From: Bradysia coprophila | Lineage: Eukaryota > Arthropoda > Insecta > Diptera > Sciaridae | Reading direction: 5' to 3' | Assembly (NCBI RefSeq): GCF_014529535.1 | Contig: NW_023503670.1 | Coordinates: 186,001-250,000 of the forward strand | DNA: 64,000 nucleotides | Made by a program: the position numbers and the translations under genes | Shown: in pieces, positions 37,021-50,271 of the stretch | Position numbering within the stretch: position 1 is the first letter of the stretch | Layout of the letters: each line of letters starts with the position of its first letter | The notes under the pieces: generated by a model | Seen by the model: only the letters and a program-made list of their open reading frames with translations | Database searches by the model: none | What the model was told of the DNA's origin: nothing

Positions 37021-40000
37021 TAACGTTTTATGCAATGAAGAAAATCGAATAGATATCGAAGATATTCATTGTGCGACGTCAGTAACACGTGGCTTTTTTC
37101 GGACTAGTGCGATAAAATACGTTCATATAACATTGCACAGAGGCTGCGTAAGTTGCAAATATCATCACTGAATTGCATAAAGTAATTTTTATAATCTTAG
37201 TCATTTACTAAGAGCTGTTCGCAAAGTAAATCTCGCAAATAAAGACAAATTCTTTTTCTATCTGCAATGACCGGTTATATAAATGAGTTAAATGTGAATG
37301 CATCGGTATAATTTGCAAAATTTAATTCTCCATCAAATTCCCACACCGATGACACAAAGATTCCATTACATAATAAGTGGTTGTTCGATGGTGGGTGTGT
37401 TGTTTTGTCTTTATTATATTTGTGAATGAAATTCGGACCGTCTTTAACAGCCAAATTTTGTTTAATGTCTTTTTTAATGTTTCAAGAATATTACTTTGAC
37501 ATTGTACTTCTCAAAAAAATGTGTCCTGTCATGCATCAACGGAAGAAAATTCTATAACTATATAGCTACCATCAAGATTGAACAGGAAATACTATTCAAG
37601 AAATCATCTATTATCAACAGTAACGACAAAAAATAACGATAACCTTTACCTATCGACGTCTTATTATGTCAATAAGAAGAACATGAACTAAAAGATTTTG
37701 CATCAAACAGACGAAAACACTTTAAACATATTTCACTGTAGCAGAGTTGATAAAAAGGTGAGGATGGCCAAATCTTGTAGACTATTGCTAACTCAAGTGT
37801 GTGAAACAGCTACTCAAAGCTGTAACAGTATGGTTGTTCCAAAACAATAGGTTGAAAGGAAATATTTCACGTTAGGAGGAGACATTTGAGAATTTGAGGA
37901 TTAACTGGGCTTTAATAAATAAAATCATATCACGAGTTAGCGATGCGATGTCATTATGAGATGTTTAGAATACCTTCGAAGATCTTCATTATCTATAACC
38001 TTCATGTCCCTGAAAGACGATATTAGTTGTGTTAAGAGTGAATAAAAATCTGAATCAAATTGAAAGTGCTATTAAACTAGAAATCAATTATACAAAGTTT
38101 CACATTGAGTCTTCTTTCTGCTGTTGGGTTATATTAGACAAATTGAATTGCGTTGATTATTTCCTGATTACTGGCAGAGAAGAGAGAAAAAAAATTCTGT
38201 TTACACAAACAACGTCTCAAATCATTATTTACAAATAACTTTATAACAAGTTTTACTTTTACACATGTGAAGACGATCTCGTAATGCCCCGGTATTGAAA
38301 AATAAAATAGTTATGATGGTTTTGAGCGAGGAAAATTAACTGCCTTTTTGTACCATTATAAAAGTGTTGTAAATCGTCCCAACAAAGTGAAGTTAAATTG
38401 CTGGTTATTTGTACGTATTTTTCTCTTTAATGAAAATAAGAAAAAAACTATATCTCAATCGACCATTAAATAATACAACCACCGATGTCCATGAGTTTAT
38501 ACTATAAAGGTCGATTACCTTTAAAGCGCCGACAAACTTGAAGTTTGAAATCTTCGTTTTGTTGCTATTTAAGTATCATTCTTGTTGCAACATATTTTCT
38601 ACACAATCTGACGATGGATTGGCAACGCGAATCGATTTCAACTAAACGGTTGTATACTAAACTGTTCTTAGTATAACAATTTGTGTTGTTGAAACGTTTC
38701 AAGTCATTTGCCAATAAATTTATGCTCTTTAATTGATAGTAATTACGAGCAAGTTCTATCTATCAATTATTATTATATACAGATCGATTATGCATTCATA
38801 TAATTTAATAAGCGGTCAATATGCATAATATTAGGTAATTTTAATGTATTTACATGCATTGCATTAAGCAACGTATTTTCCAATAAAACATAGAAAATGT
38901 TTATCCATAAACATAGACATAGTAAAATTTCATAAAACAAATCATAAAAACCGATTCGAATTGTAAGTAAACGATTGGGCAAATAATTTTTCGCTATTTG
39001 AGAGAGTGTCATGTCGACAATGTGAGAAGCTGAGTACGGAATGGTAGGAATAGAAACTTAGTTGAAATAAGCCTATTCCCAATTAAGTGAGTTAGCGTCA
39101 ATTTCGATACAACAATTATTGGCAGAAACATCAAAGCTCTGAGAAGGTACGACCATTTTTCTGTCAAATGCAGATTCTTCTCAGGTCCTATAAGAGAAGG
39201 TAACAAAAAGTTTTGCATTCCGCTACCCATGTAGTAATTACATCAAGAAAATGGTCCTTCCGTCATGTCTACATGATTTGAACTGACTAAGTGTTTCACA
39301 TTTGTCGCTAATTAGAGTCCACTGAAAACATTTTTGGTCTGGTGATACGGCCGAATAAAAAAAATGAAAATAGCAAATTACTTTCACCAAACGTTCCTAT
39401 TTCTGGCAATTGACATTCCCCCAAAACTAAAAGAAAAAAGTGTTCCATGCGCTGAATATGCAAACAATATCCGAAAAACGGCCCACACGTACGTGCTACA
39501 ATTACGTGTCCATTCATTCTTTTTGCGTTTTCTACAAACCAATTTTTCAAGTGCATAATGGAATGACACTTTCTTGAGACCTTATACTTGAAGTACATAT
39601 TAAGTGTATTTTCACGTCATTTAATTCGTTTTTTTTTTACTTCGTCTTCGTCCGCTGTATACCATTAAGCATACAAATTAAAAAATCATAAACTGGCTAC
39701 CAAAAACGAATTCAAATCAACATTTCTTGACATGCGTGTACCTTGTAGTACATAATAACCGATACAAATTCTCTGCAACACAAAAATTCTGGTAAAGAAG
39801 AGACAGCGAAAAACGTGTTGACCAGGCAAGTTGACCTAGTTTCGGTTTTTGAACTTGTCTCGTTTTGAACCACGGTATGTGCGGTTATGTTATATGCGAT
39901 TTACTCCGATGATCATTTTTCACATATTTTTATTAATATTTACTTTTTGCCTTTTATGTTATTTATATATTCACATGTTATAATAGGTATATGCCTCGGT

Positions 40001-40061
40001 GTTATGCATACGTATATTCAAATGTCTTTTTTTATGAATAATTTAACGTTTGTGGATTTTT
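37021..40061. other. AT-rich intergenic, no gene recognised
   Basis: 3 kb without any supported exon. Open frames here are short and biased to Leu, Ile, Phe and Lys. Confidence 0.4.
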
Positions 40062-40188
40062 AGCCCCGTACGAAGTACTGGGGGCTTATAAGATTAATAT
40101 GCCGTTTGTAACACGTCGAATTGGAAGCAGACAGTAAGGGCAAAGCATTTGGTTATGTTCATAGATGACGAATCCGCAATAAAAAAAA

Positions 40189-40250
40189 TGTCCGTCCGTC
40201 CGTCCGTCCGTCCGTCCATCCGTCCGTCCGTCCGTCCGTCCGTCCGTCCG
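40189..40250. repeat. (GTCC)n microsatellite in copy 1
   Basis: About 15 tandem GTCC/TCCG tetramers with one substitution. Confidence 0.95.
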
Positions 40251-40540
40251 TGACCCCTCTAGCTGGAGCAAATCACAACCTTTTTTCAAAATTCTTTTTT
40301 TCCCCGATTGGTATCGACAAAAGTAAGGTCAAGTTCGAAAATGGGCATGGTAGGGTCGGCCCTTCCAGAGCTAGGGCCCTATAGGTGTTTTTCAGTCTTT
40401 CGATGATATCTACCGAAATACGCACGCAATAGCTGCTTGTAATATATCAAATGAAAGGTATTGACGAGTAGAACAAAGTTGCTGAACATTGTTTTTGGGT
40501 AGGATGCAACCCGGGCTTGTTGCGAGGGCTCAAAGGTCGT

Positions 40541-41838
40541 TACTCGGCCCTAAGTGTTTTTTGCACATAAATCGAGTAAATCTCATCCGATTTTGCTAGA
40601 TTTAGTTTTTTATGGAAGGTAATTGAATACCGAAAATAACGTGGAGAAAAAAGTTTCAGATTTGGGCCCTTAGACTAAGGCCGCTACTCGGCCCTAAGTG
40701 TTTTTTGCACATAAATCGAGTAAATCTCATCCGATTTTGCTAGATTTAGTTTTTTATGGAAGGTAATTGAATACCGAAAAGAACGTGGCGAAAAAAGTTT
40801 CAAATTTGGGCCCTTAGACTAAGGCCGCTACTCGGCCCTAAGTGTTTTTTGCACATAAATCGAGTAAATCTCATCCGATTTTGCTAGATTTAGTTTTTTA
40901 TGGAAGGTAATTGAATACCGAAAATAACGTGGAGAAAAAAGTTTCAAATTTGGGCCCTTAGACTAAGGCCGCTACTCGGCCCTAAGTGTTTTTTGCACAT
41001 AAATCGAGTAAATCTCATCCGATTTTGCTAGATTTAGTTTTTTATGGAAGGTAATTGAATACCGAAAAGAACGTGGCGAGAAAAGTTTCAAATTTGGGCC
41101 CTTGGACTAAGGCCGCTACTCGGCCCTAAGTGTTTTTTGAACATAAATCGAGTAAATCTCATCCGATTTTGCTATATTTAGCTTTTTGTGGAAGGTAATT
41201 GAATACTGAAAAGAACGTGGCGAAAAACGTTTCAAATTTGCTCTCTTGGACTAAGGCCGCTACTCGGCCCTAAGTGTTTTTTGCACATAAATCGAGTAAA
41301 TCTCATCCGATTTTTCTAGTTTTTGTTTCATTTGAGAGATAATTGAATGCCGAATAGAATGATGGCGAAAAAAGTTTCAAATTTGGTCCCTTGGACTAAG
41401 GCCGCTACTCGGCCCTAAGTGTTTTTTGCACATAAATCGAGTAAATCTCATCCGATTTTGCTAGTTTTTGTTTCATTTGAGAGATAATGGAATGCCGAAT
41501 AGAATTATAGCAAAAAAAGTTTTAAATTTGGGTCCTTGGACTAAGGCCGCTACTCGGCCCTAAGTGTTTTTTGCACATAAATTGAGAAAATCTCAACCGA
41601 TTTTGCTAGTTTTTGTTTCATTTGAGAGATAATTGAATGCCGAATAGAATGGTGGAAAAAAAGTTTTAAATTTGGGCCCTTGGTCTAAGGCCGCTACTCG
41701 GCCCTAAGTGTTTTTTGCACATAAATCGAGTAAATATCATCCGAGTTTGCTAATTTTTGTTTTATTTGAGAGGTAATTGAATACCCAATGGAAAGTTGGC
41801 AAAAAATTTTGGGTTTCTAAAATAATGTCGTAAATTGT
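40541..41838. repeat. Nine tandem units of a 144-145 bp repeat
   Basis: Unit starts (TACTCGGCCCTAAGTG) are at 40541, 40685, 40829, 40973, 41117, 41261, 41406, 41551 and 41695, so spacing is 144 or 145 bp. The most conserved part is GGCCCTAAGTGTTTTTTGCA followed by ATAAATCGAGTAAATCTCATCCGA-like sequence. Central units are nearly identical; the last three to four share a variant (TTTTTGTTTCATTTGAGAGA), showing local homogenisation. Confidence 0.95.
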
Positions 41839-41870
41839 TGGTTTTATTTGAGAGGTACTTCGTACGGGCT

Positions 41871-44032
41871 TTCGTAATTGCGCTGTGCGCAATTTTAAAA
41901 ATGAACACTTTCAGTAAATTTGAGCATGCCCAACTTGACTTGCATTTTGGTAACAGACGCATTAGAGGGTTGTAGACGTATTAGGGGTCCAGGCGTATTA
42001 CGGCTACGTTCGTATTATGGTTACGGACGAAATAGGATTACAGGTCGTACGGGGCTAAGTCGCAGCAAACGCTCCGACTGTTCTGATGCCTTGTTTTTTA
42101 TAAGTTAAAGAAATTATTTCTAAGTTCATTGTCGTTTCGGCATTAAGATGCGGCGATTTGTAACAGCTAAGCGATTATATGTGTCATTTTAACGTTTATA
42201 TCATTTACAGAAATTGCTTTTCGGTAAAGTTCAAGTTTGTACCAGTTGTCATTGAAGATCGTTATTCTGAAACTGGATAAATACCAGAGAACAACAAAAA
42301 CGAAAAATCGTCCCATTTAAATGGCATATTGTTTCAGTGTATATAACTATAGCAATATAATGCAATATATTGTAAATAAACTGCAACAATTATATTGATA
42401 ATAATTGCACTTTCTTTTTGCCGTAAAATGGATGAAAATTCGAAACTCAAAAAAAAAAGTTTTTTCCTAATCCATAAATTTGTCAATTTAATTGTTTCAA
42501 TTCTGAGATAACCGCTTTTTAATTGCATGTGCAAGAAGCAGGTACAGGTCCATACAATGTATATATGAATATATAACACTCCATCCACTGATGGATAAAA
42601 ATTCTTTGCGAATTTTAATTTTATCTTCGAAAATTAGTCCAAAGAAATTTGTTGTATTATGATTACGAAAACCGTTACACTTTTACTTAATGCTTTTGTT
42701 TAAATGTGTAACTTATTTTTCGATTGCTTACACACACTGACTTTTATCGTCTCAAAAATTAGATTACAGCCAAGAGACAATCAAACAACCATTCTAAACT
42801 CATCATCGTATTATGGTGGTTTACAATCTCAAATTGAAATCGCTCTGTACCGGAGCGCCTTCGGAACAATAGAATATATTTTTAACTTTCTCTTGGCGAG
42901 AAGTTTAATTTGAAAATTATAAGTATAGTTCTCGCGTAGAATTGTTTATTAAATTAATAAACATAAATAAGATCGACCCATATTTCCGCTTTTATTTTAC
43001 TGGATAATTACATTTTGTTGTTCAGGTTATTATGCGGTTTGCGTTTTCCAAACACCAATGAATTACAATCACAATAAAATTAACATCATGACACGGATTT
43101 AGATTCAAACGATGCTAAAAAATACATTTGAATTTAATCAGCGAATCATAAGACAATTACAGTCATAAGCGGGTTAAACGGAACAGTTGAATGAATGAAA
43201 ATAATTCTGGAAAACCCTGCTGACGCATAAATCTTCTCTATCTAAAATCGTAGTTCATTAGCATGTTGAGTGGCAGCCGAATATTTGCAGTGTTTGACTG
43301 ACTATCGTAATAATTATCGAGTCTATTACTTATAGTCCAAAATACAGTCAGAGGCAGTGAAATTTTAGCATGAATATGCTTTAGCTGTTTTTCACTACCG
43401 CGCACGTGCGTGTTTAACAAAATTCTTGTGGAATCAGTTAAAACCACCAGCAACTCCTAAATTAGAAAACATGTCGAATTTTACTTTTCTCTCCCTGTAT
43501 GTCCGGTCTAAAGTGCCACAGAAGTTATTTTCAAAAAAATCTTCAAAATTTTCTGGAAAGCTACTCTGGTTTGACCAAAATTACATAATTCTTCGGAATA
43601 CCCAGCAGGCAACATTTGCATCAGATGCTTTGCAAATAAATTTGAATTTGCGCACGACTTTTAAATTAAAAATAATTTTTCCGTTAATCTCATATGAAAT
43701 CCAAGTTTTTAAATAATATGCGCAGCACTAATAGAAACAGAATTAAAATTTTACGATTTCCTATTCATGAGATGGTCTCAAAACAATTTCATATGAATTG
43801 TTGCGCATCGGTCCTGACAGTCAGTGTGTGGCCTTGTCATTATAGCTCTGCTATTGTTTTCTAATTACATTTTTTTCTCTCTAAATGTCACAAGCAAAAC
43901 TGACCGTCACTGCGTCGCTTCGTGTAATATATTTTTTGTAAAAATATTTAAATGTAACCCACAATCCAACTGGCTGAGAATCGTAAATCGTAAGCCATTA
44001 TCAAATAATATTTTGTATAATATTCACTGAAG
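41871..44032. other. Intergenic and probable promoter of the PHR-like gene
   Basis: No exon is supported before the probable non-coding first exon that ends at 44032 with an AAG/GTAAGA donor. Confidence 0.4.
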
Positions 44033-44127
44033 GTAAGAAGTCAATTTAAAGGAATCTTTTTCGGCATCACACATGCCAAATGTGCTTTCTACTTGAATAC
44101 AAACGTTTTATATTCACTTTGTTACAG
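44033..44127 (+). other. Probable 5' UTR intron of the PHR-like gene
   Basis: Donor AAG/GTAAGA at 44032/44033 and acceptor TTTGTTACAG at 44127/44128 delimit a 95-nt intron just before the coding exon. The ATG follows 19 nt after the acceptor. Inferred from splice consensus only. Confidence 0.5.
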
Positions 44128-44146
44128 TAATATCTCAATAAAGACT

Positions 44147-44629
44147 ATGACTGACAGTCCAACCAACGATTTTGAGTTTGATATTTCCGAATCGATGTTG
44201 AATCCATTCAGAGGAACGTTACAATTCACCGTACGAAAGAAAATGGAAATTAAAAATTTCGAGTTCAGCACACATGAAATGGGATGTCGGAGAATTGGTG
44301 GACAAGATGTCATATACGGATTGAAGTTAAAACTCAACGGAAATGTTCTATTCACGTACCAAAACATAAAGGTCGATGTTGACGTTAGTGATATACTGAT
44401 ATTAACGCCGGGAAATACCTACCAATTGGAATCGTGGGTTGGTGGTCATACCGGTTACACACGGGGTCAAACTCTGAGATCTTGCCAATATCATTATGCC
44501 CAAATCTACCGATCCAATAGGAAAGGCCGTGCACCGTTCACATTCATTTTTCCTGACGATGAAGACAACCATGCAGAACCGTCGAATAAAACGTGCCTTT
44601 ACATCATTCAATATAAAATAGTTGATTAA
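44147..44629 (+). CDS. Stand-alone PHR-like domain protein, 160 residues
   Basis: A single coding exon whose ATG follows a splice acceptor at 44127. The protein has no signal peptide or transmembrane segment. Its order of strands matches the PHR beta-sandwich of BTBD1/2 and Highwire/PAM: LQFTVRKKMEIKNFEF (compare the INFTVDRRIFVVGFGL-type opening), YGLKLKLNGNVLFTYQN, ILTPGNTYQLESWVGG (PNVNYTA-type strand), GYTRGQ (YGTKG-type turn), APFTFIF, and a closing Tyr/Ile-rich strand LYIIQYKI. PHR domains normally sit behind BTB-BACK modules or inside giant E3 ligases and bind partners; here the domain is the whole protein. An AATAAA lies 150 nt past the stop. The fold assignment is by eye and moderate; the gene itself is well supported by splice context, open frame and poly(A) signal. 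Confidence 0.65.
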   Translation: MTDSPTNDFEFDISESMLNPFRGTLQFTVRKKMEIKNFEFSTHEMGCRRIGGQDVIYGLKLKLNGNVLFTYQNIKVDVDVSDILILTPGNTYQLESWVGGHTGYTRGQTLRSCQYHYAQIYRSNRKGRAPFTFIFPDDEDNHAEPSNKTCLYIIQYKIVD

Positions 44630-44778
44630 GGATTAGACCACCTGACCAGACCAGCCATTTACTTCAAATTTACTATATTTTGTTATAATGTGCATGTTTG
44701 TTCTAGAAATTACCTTCTCCTTTTAAATTAATGACAACGATAGAAGAATGATAGAAGAAAAATTGTAATTCGATTTAC

Positions 44779-44784
44779 AATAAA
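44779..44784 (+). terminator. Polyadenylation signal of the PHR-like gene
   Basis: AATAAA 150 nt after the stop codon. Confidence 0.6.
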
Positions 44785-44789
44785 CTTTG

Positions 44790-47700
44790 AATTTACATTT
44801 GAGAAGCAATGGCTTCATTAATGGAAAATTGAGCAGCGAAAGTTTCATTTTAACTAGAGAGTTTGATCGATGCACGTCACAGCTTCAGAACATATTATGA
44901 TTAGAGGTCGTAAAGAACGCAGATGATTTTTAAATAGTTGGAAACGTGTTAGTATTTCAACTTTTTGTGGAAAAAAATACGAGCATGAACTTGGTCATAA
45001 AAATCGGAGTGAAAAGGCGATTTCCTTATCTCCGCAGTTCATCACATTTGGATAAAAAATGTCCAATTTATATAAGTCTTGAAATAGCCGAAAAAATTCA
45101 TGAAATTTGGTTTCGATTGAATTACACTTCTGATCGAGGATCTGATGATCAAGTTTGTCCTAAGTCAATTATACACTGAACAGATTTTGAGAAACTTATG
45201 TTTCTAGTTCGCTTCTTTAATAGTTCGCTCTATCTATATCGAAAATCTATATTTTCTGATACCCCACATAGATATTAAGGATCAATCCCTGAATAAGATC
45301 ACTCTTTGTCAATTCTAAATGTCACAATTCTAGAGTAATTATAGACTCTAGAATTGATGAAGTACGCCCAATTCTTAGTGTGTCAGCGACAAAATATAAT
45401 TTAATCATTCGCATGAACTTTCTATTGATGCAGAATGTGATTCTGAGTAAAAAAATTGTTCCACGGCATGCCTCGAAAATGGTTCGTTTTTTTTATAAAT
45501 GACTTGGACTGCACAGGTTGCAGATTCTCAAGGAGTTGTGTAAAATCAAGAGTTCATTTTTCAGTGATGCTGTAGATCAATTTTTTACTCAGAATAAACA
45601 TATTTATAGATTAAAATCAAATAGTCACAAAAAAAGCATCACATGGAATTTAAGTCTCTATGGGCTTTGTGAAAAAAACTACAAAAATACAAAAGACGTT
45701 GGTGAGAAGTTCTCCCTGAGAACGATCAATTACAGTTAGCTTTTTCTAATTTACTAATTTAGTACTTGGGATTCTGAGCCTATAATAGATGTTCTAAGAT
45801 TCCTTTTTAGGGTCCGTCTTTCTTTTGATATCTCTTCATTTCCTCTATGCGAGTAAAATCGTCAAAATCAATTCGTCTTCGGTGTGATGATATATTTACT
45901 TGTTACTATATTCTGCGGAACAACAAAAGATGAAATTGACTTATTGTGTGGTGGCCTCACAATTTACCTTGAAAAATCAAATTTCACATAAGAAGCAACA
46001 TTTTTCCATCATTTGTACCATATATTTCAACTTGTTATACATTCAACGCCTTGTCACAAACTATTTCACAATGCTAATTGCAATAAATTGAATTAATTCC
46101 ATTTTAATTTGATAGAAGCAATTTTTGTGAATCGAAAAAATAAAATTTATTTTTATATTTTAGGACCTATATGTCGTAGGTACGCATGACTCTCGAAATG
46201 GTTATTAAGATGCGAAAAAGTGAAATAAACTGAAAGTGTTTGTTGGAACGCTGTTGCAATCAAAATAATTTACGAAAAGAAAAAAAAACAACTAAACATT
46301 AGTATTGCAACAGGAGAGTCAATTTAAATCTAATTAATCAATCTTTTTGCTATATAATGTGTGCCATCGAGTCAAAATAAATAAATCTCAACAACAAACT
46401 CAAATAAAATTTAATTTGATTTCAATGCGCTGTGTATGGAATTCCGATGTCGTCGTATTACATTTCGAACGTTTAACGATTTCAATATTCACGATTCGAA
46501 GCTTTCAAATATTCTCGTAAGTTGTGGTCACAGATATGATTTCCTGTTTGCTACTGCATTCAAATGTTGGTTAAATGCTTTGGAATTAAGCACGCCAAAA
46601 ATTTAATGTTGCGTTTATTAGCATTTAACAGATCAAATCAATCAATGACATCCACTTTTTTCACATGAGTCTACATTAACATTATTATGTTGACGGCGTT
46701 AGGCACCGCATAAAATTATTATTTAATGTGCTGACTCAACGGAGAACGAAAACAATAAATAAAAAGTTATTGTAGGAAATGGTAACAGTTCGAAACAAGT
46801 TTGCAGAATCACAGACACACCGCATATTTAATGTGTACATGACAGCCCACTCAACGGGCATCTGGATATTATTAAACGAGAATTGGACTCGAAAATAACC
46901 TGATCTACATTCCTAAATAAGAAATGCACATTAGCGGTTTACAATTCAACGCTGTTCAACGCGTAATTCTAATTTCATCAGACACATGTAAAGAGGTTCT
47001 ATTATACGATAAAAAGTGGTCATGTTTGCAGAAAGCATTGATGTCACTAGCTTTTTTTTGTAATTTGTAAATATGAAAAAAAAAAAAAACAAAAACGAGA
47101 CATTACCGCAAAACTTGTCTAGTTGAAAATCATGTAATTCTACTCACTTCTTTGCTGCTGCAACCGTAAGATCCAATTCGTACAAAATTAATGTGTGTGT
47201 TATAAAATCTTTCGTAATTAAAACAATTCACTTGCGCTCATGCAATCATGTTTGATTTTCTTGTTCACCGTATATTGAAAATAAAATCCACATTAAATAA
47301 CTCTACTTCTCACAGTGGAGAGAATTTTCTTCACAAATTTTCCTAGCGAAAAAAAATTAATCGCAAAACTGCTACAAAGTTGCAATTAATTGATTAATGT
47401 TATGGACAATTGACTTGGTAAAAATAATTTTTCTTTTAAATTTTCAAACACATTTAAACTGTATACAATTCCACTTAAAGTCTTGTTCCCAAGAACTCAA
47501 CTAATCCTTCTGATGGCTGAACGCAAACTGTTCGTTCTTGAATAATTCTTATACACTACCTCGATGGTATTGAAATGTAAAAATATTATGAAGAAAACAA
47601 TTTTATTTTTCTACTGTGCAGAGTAGAGTGGAGTACCGTAAAGACAAGTCGCTGTTACGTGTGAGTATAATCTCTTCTGCAATAATTACAGCTATATATA

Positions 47701-48418
47701 ACCACAAATAAAATATAACTATGCGGTGATCATGACGATTTTATATTTTATATTGAGTGATCATAGCTTTCTGCGGATCTTACTCTCTGCTTTAAAAAAA
47801 ATAATTTTCCCCACTTCTCCCACTTAATTTACTGATTTTTTTTTTCATTTGGGAACTTCGCATTTATATATTCAAATCCTACTTTTGAGTGAAGAATATA
47901 ATAGAAGTCGTGCGAAGAAAAAGGCTTTCAGGACATTCTAGTGTTGTTGAAAATATGCTTTGCTGCTTTTCACTACAATTTATACAAATGGATGTTCTTC
48001 AGATTATGATCCATCATAGTCACTCGTTGTACGACGAAATATGTTACACTCATAGTCACCAGAAGATGACAAGCTTCCTTATGTGTTTTATATTTATGGT
48101 AGTCTAGAAAACTTTAGGAACACAAAACCTCTGACAAAAATGATTTGTACAACACAGGAAGCCCAAAAAAGTCTCTTCATCCGGTAATTTAGATTTTATT
48201 CAATTTCATCTTTATTATTGAAAATTAGTAATCAACCGCGGATGTATTTTGTTCGCAAAATTCCAAGTTCGAAATGGCGAATTAGACTTTATTTTGGATC
48301 TTACTTAAAGTACTTATAACACTAATGTTATGTTGTCGAAAGCTCAGATGCCAAAGGGTCTTATGGCAGAAAATCACTTAAAATGTCCGTAACGCTGACC
48401 TCACTATGATGTTTTTTA
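44790..48418. other. AT-rich intergenic, no gene recognised
   Basis: Open frames at 44946-45179 and 45518-45739 are mildly protein-like and could be relics of one decayed element. There is no motif or splice support. Confidence 0.35.
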
Positions 48419-48545
48419 GACCCGTACGAAGTACTGGGGTCTTATAGGTTTACGCATACGTTTGTAACACGTCGAATTGGACTCCCTGAGTAAGGGGAAA
48501 CCTATTGTGGTTGTCCAGAGATGCCAAATCAGCAAGAAAAAAAAT

Positions 48546-48588
48546 GTCCGTCTGTCCGTCCGTCCGTCCGTCCGTCTGTCTGTCTGCA
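48546..48588. repeat. (GTCC/GTCT)n microsatellite in copy 2
   Basis: About ten tandem tetramers, interrupted at both ends by GTCT. Confidence 0.95.
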
Positions 48589-49299
48589 CGATAACTTGAG
48601 TAAAACGCATCCGATTTTGAAAATTCTTTTTTTCCCCATTTGGTAATGTCAAAAGACAGGCTAAGTTCGAAGATGAGTGATTTTGGATCGACCCCTCCTG
48701 AGCTGGGGCCCAATAAGTGCTTTACGGTTTTTCGAAGATATCTCCGGACATTTAAACGCTATACTCGTAAGTGATACGTCAAATAAAAGGTATTTACAAT
48801 ACCGATCGACAAAAAAAAAGTTTATGGAAATCGGATGACCGACTCGTGAGTTAGACCCCTTGGTGTGGAACAGGCACAGGGCGGCAAGCAGTTTTTGCTT
48901 GTAGGTCGGCCAAATTTGAACATATTTCGTTCGTTTTAGCTTTATTAGATAGGTATTGACCGTACCAATCAGGGAAAAAAAGTTTATGAAATTATGTTCT
49001 CCGGAGCGTGAGCTAGGTCTCTTGGAGTGAGCTCTTATCTGGCTACTCGGCCGTACAGTGAACGTGGAGTATTTTGTCAATATCTCGAGTAAATTTTGAC
49101 CGAATTTCATGATTTTTTTTTGTTTGAAAGGTATTAACGAATGTAAAGCGTCGGTACTATTTTCGGTTTCCTAACAAAATGGCTGCCGGCGGCCATATTG
49201 GATTTTATTAAAAGTGAAACATCTTCGAAAAAATGATACATAGATAGTTTCTGTTAACAAGGAAATAATTTGTTATGTGTATGGGGTTTCAGGGATTCC

Positions 49300-49430
49300 A
49301 TATATGGACATCTATATATACCTATATACAGCTATATTGAGCTATATACAGGCATATAGAGCTATATAATAGCATATTCCTCTGTGAAATGTTTATTTAT
49401 AGTGAAATATAGGTAAATAAAGCGGTATAT
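49300..49430. repeat. CTATATA-rich low-complexity run
   Basis: Repeated GCTATATACAG and TATATAG words, inside the right part of element copy 2. Confidence 0.7.
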
Positions 49431-50271
49431 AGCTGTTTAAATAGGAATTTATGAAATTTGACTTCGTACGGGGCTGTCTATATTGTCTCCGGCAATTTAT
49501 TTGTATATGATAACAAGGCAAAGAGTGGATAATGTAAGTGATTTTAAAGGGAGAATAGTTTTTCAGCAGAGAAGAAAATGAAGTAAGAGAAATGAAGAGT
49601 TTCACATTAAAGGCTTTTGATACGAATAGGTGTTTCGTACGGGTCGGCGTTAGCTATGTTTTTAAATGTTCTTCATTGTTAAAGGCGTTACCACGACAAC
49701 TCGAGCAATTCTCAACTGATTGTCAAAATTTTGGTTATAATCAACGAAGAACGAAAATCAGTAGGTTGAGATCGTAGATGGGCAATATTGAAGTAGTGAG
49801 ATGAGAGCGATTCTCAATAGAATTTTTTCCCTTGTTACTACGGAATTTTTGCGTTGCTTGACTGACAAAATATTAAGTTCTTCAATCAAAATCACTGAAA
49901 GACGGATGATGGTTTAGTTTTATTAGACGATTTTTTACCCATACTTAGATGATCTGTAGGGATCTATAAATTATATTAAGTAAACCATATTTTTGTGAAC
50001 TTAAAAACACCTTCCCAGCTCAAAATGGTAAGAAAACTAAGACTGGAATAAAGGAATAATTGAAAATAAAAAATCTATTGAAAAAGTAAGTCAGTCAAGG
50101 GGCCTGACCAACTCAAGAGGGCTAGTTCAAAGAAATTGCGACCAGGTCTTCAAACTTACGTGCATCAAGTTTGTAGGTAATTTCAACATTACTACTGAAG
50201 TCGTTCAATATTTATTAAAACATCATATAGTTCTCGGATCGATCACACATTTTATTGTCGGCTTTTACGTA

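Larger units (their letters stand above)
40062..41870. mobile_element. Repeat-carrying element with CCCGTACGAAGTAC inverted ends (copy 1)
   Basis: The left end is AGCCCCGTACGAAGTACTG at 40062. The right end is AGGTACTTCGTACGGGCT ending at 41870, its reverse complement with one base missing. A further related end (TCGTACGGGGCTAA) lies at about 42046-42059, so the element may be longer. Internal order: a conserved leader (GTTTGTAACACGTCGAATTGG), a (GTCC)n microsatellite, a second shared block (TTTTTTTCCCC...), then nine 144-145 bp tandem units. No ORF is credible; the Thr-Asp-Gly-Arg repeat frame is just the microsatellite. Confidence 0.75.
48419..49643. mobile_element. Repeat-carrying element with CCCGTACGAAG inverted ends (copy 2)
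   Basis: The left end GACCCGTACGAAGTACTGGG and the right end TTTCGTACGGGTC (ending about 49643) are inverted. An internal right-type end also occurs at about 49463-49477. The leader (TTTGTAACACGTCGAATTGGA), the (GTCC)n tract and the TTTTTTTCCCC block are shared in the same order with the element at 40062, so they are one family. Here the 144-bp tandem units are absent; instead there are dispersed related phrases (GGCTACTCGGCCGTACAGTG at about 49038). Confidence 0.7.

Noticed and set aside
40086-40289. Open frame with Thr-Asp-Gly-Arg repeats
   Set aside because: It is the translation of the (GTCC)n microsatellite inside a repeat element.
44946-45739. Possible transposase relic from two short frames
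   Set aside because: No DDE/D motif or terminal repeats could be seen; similarity to a known family could not be supported.
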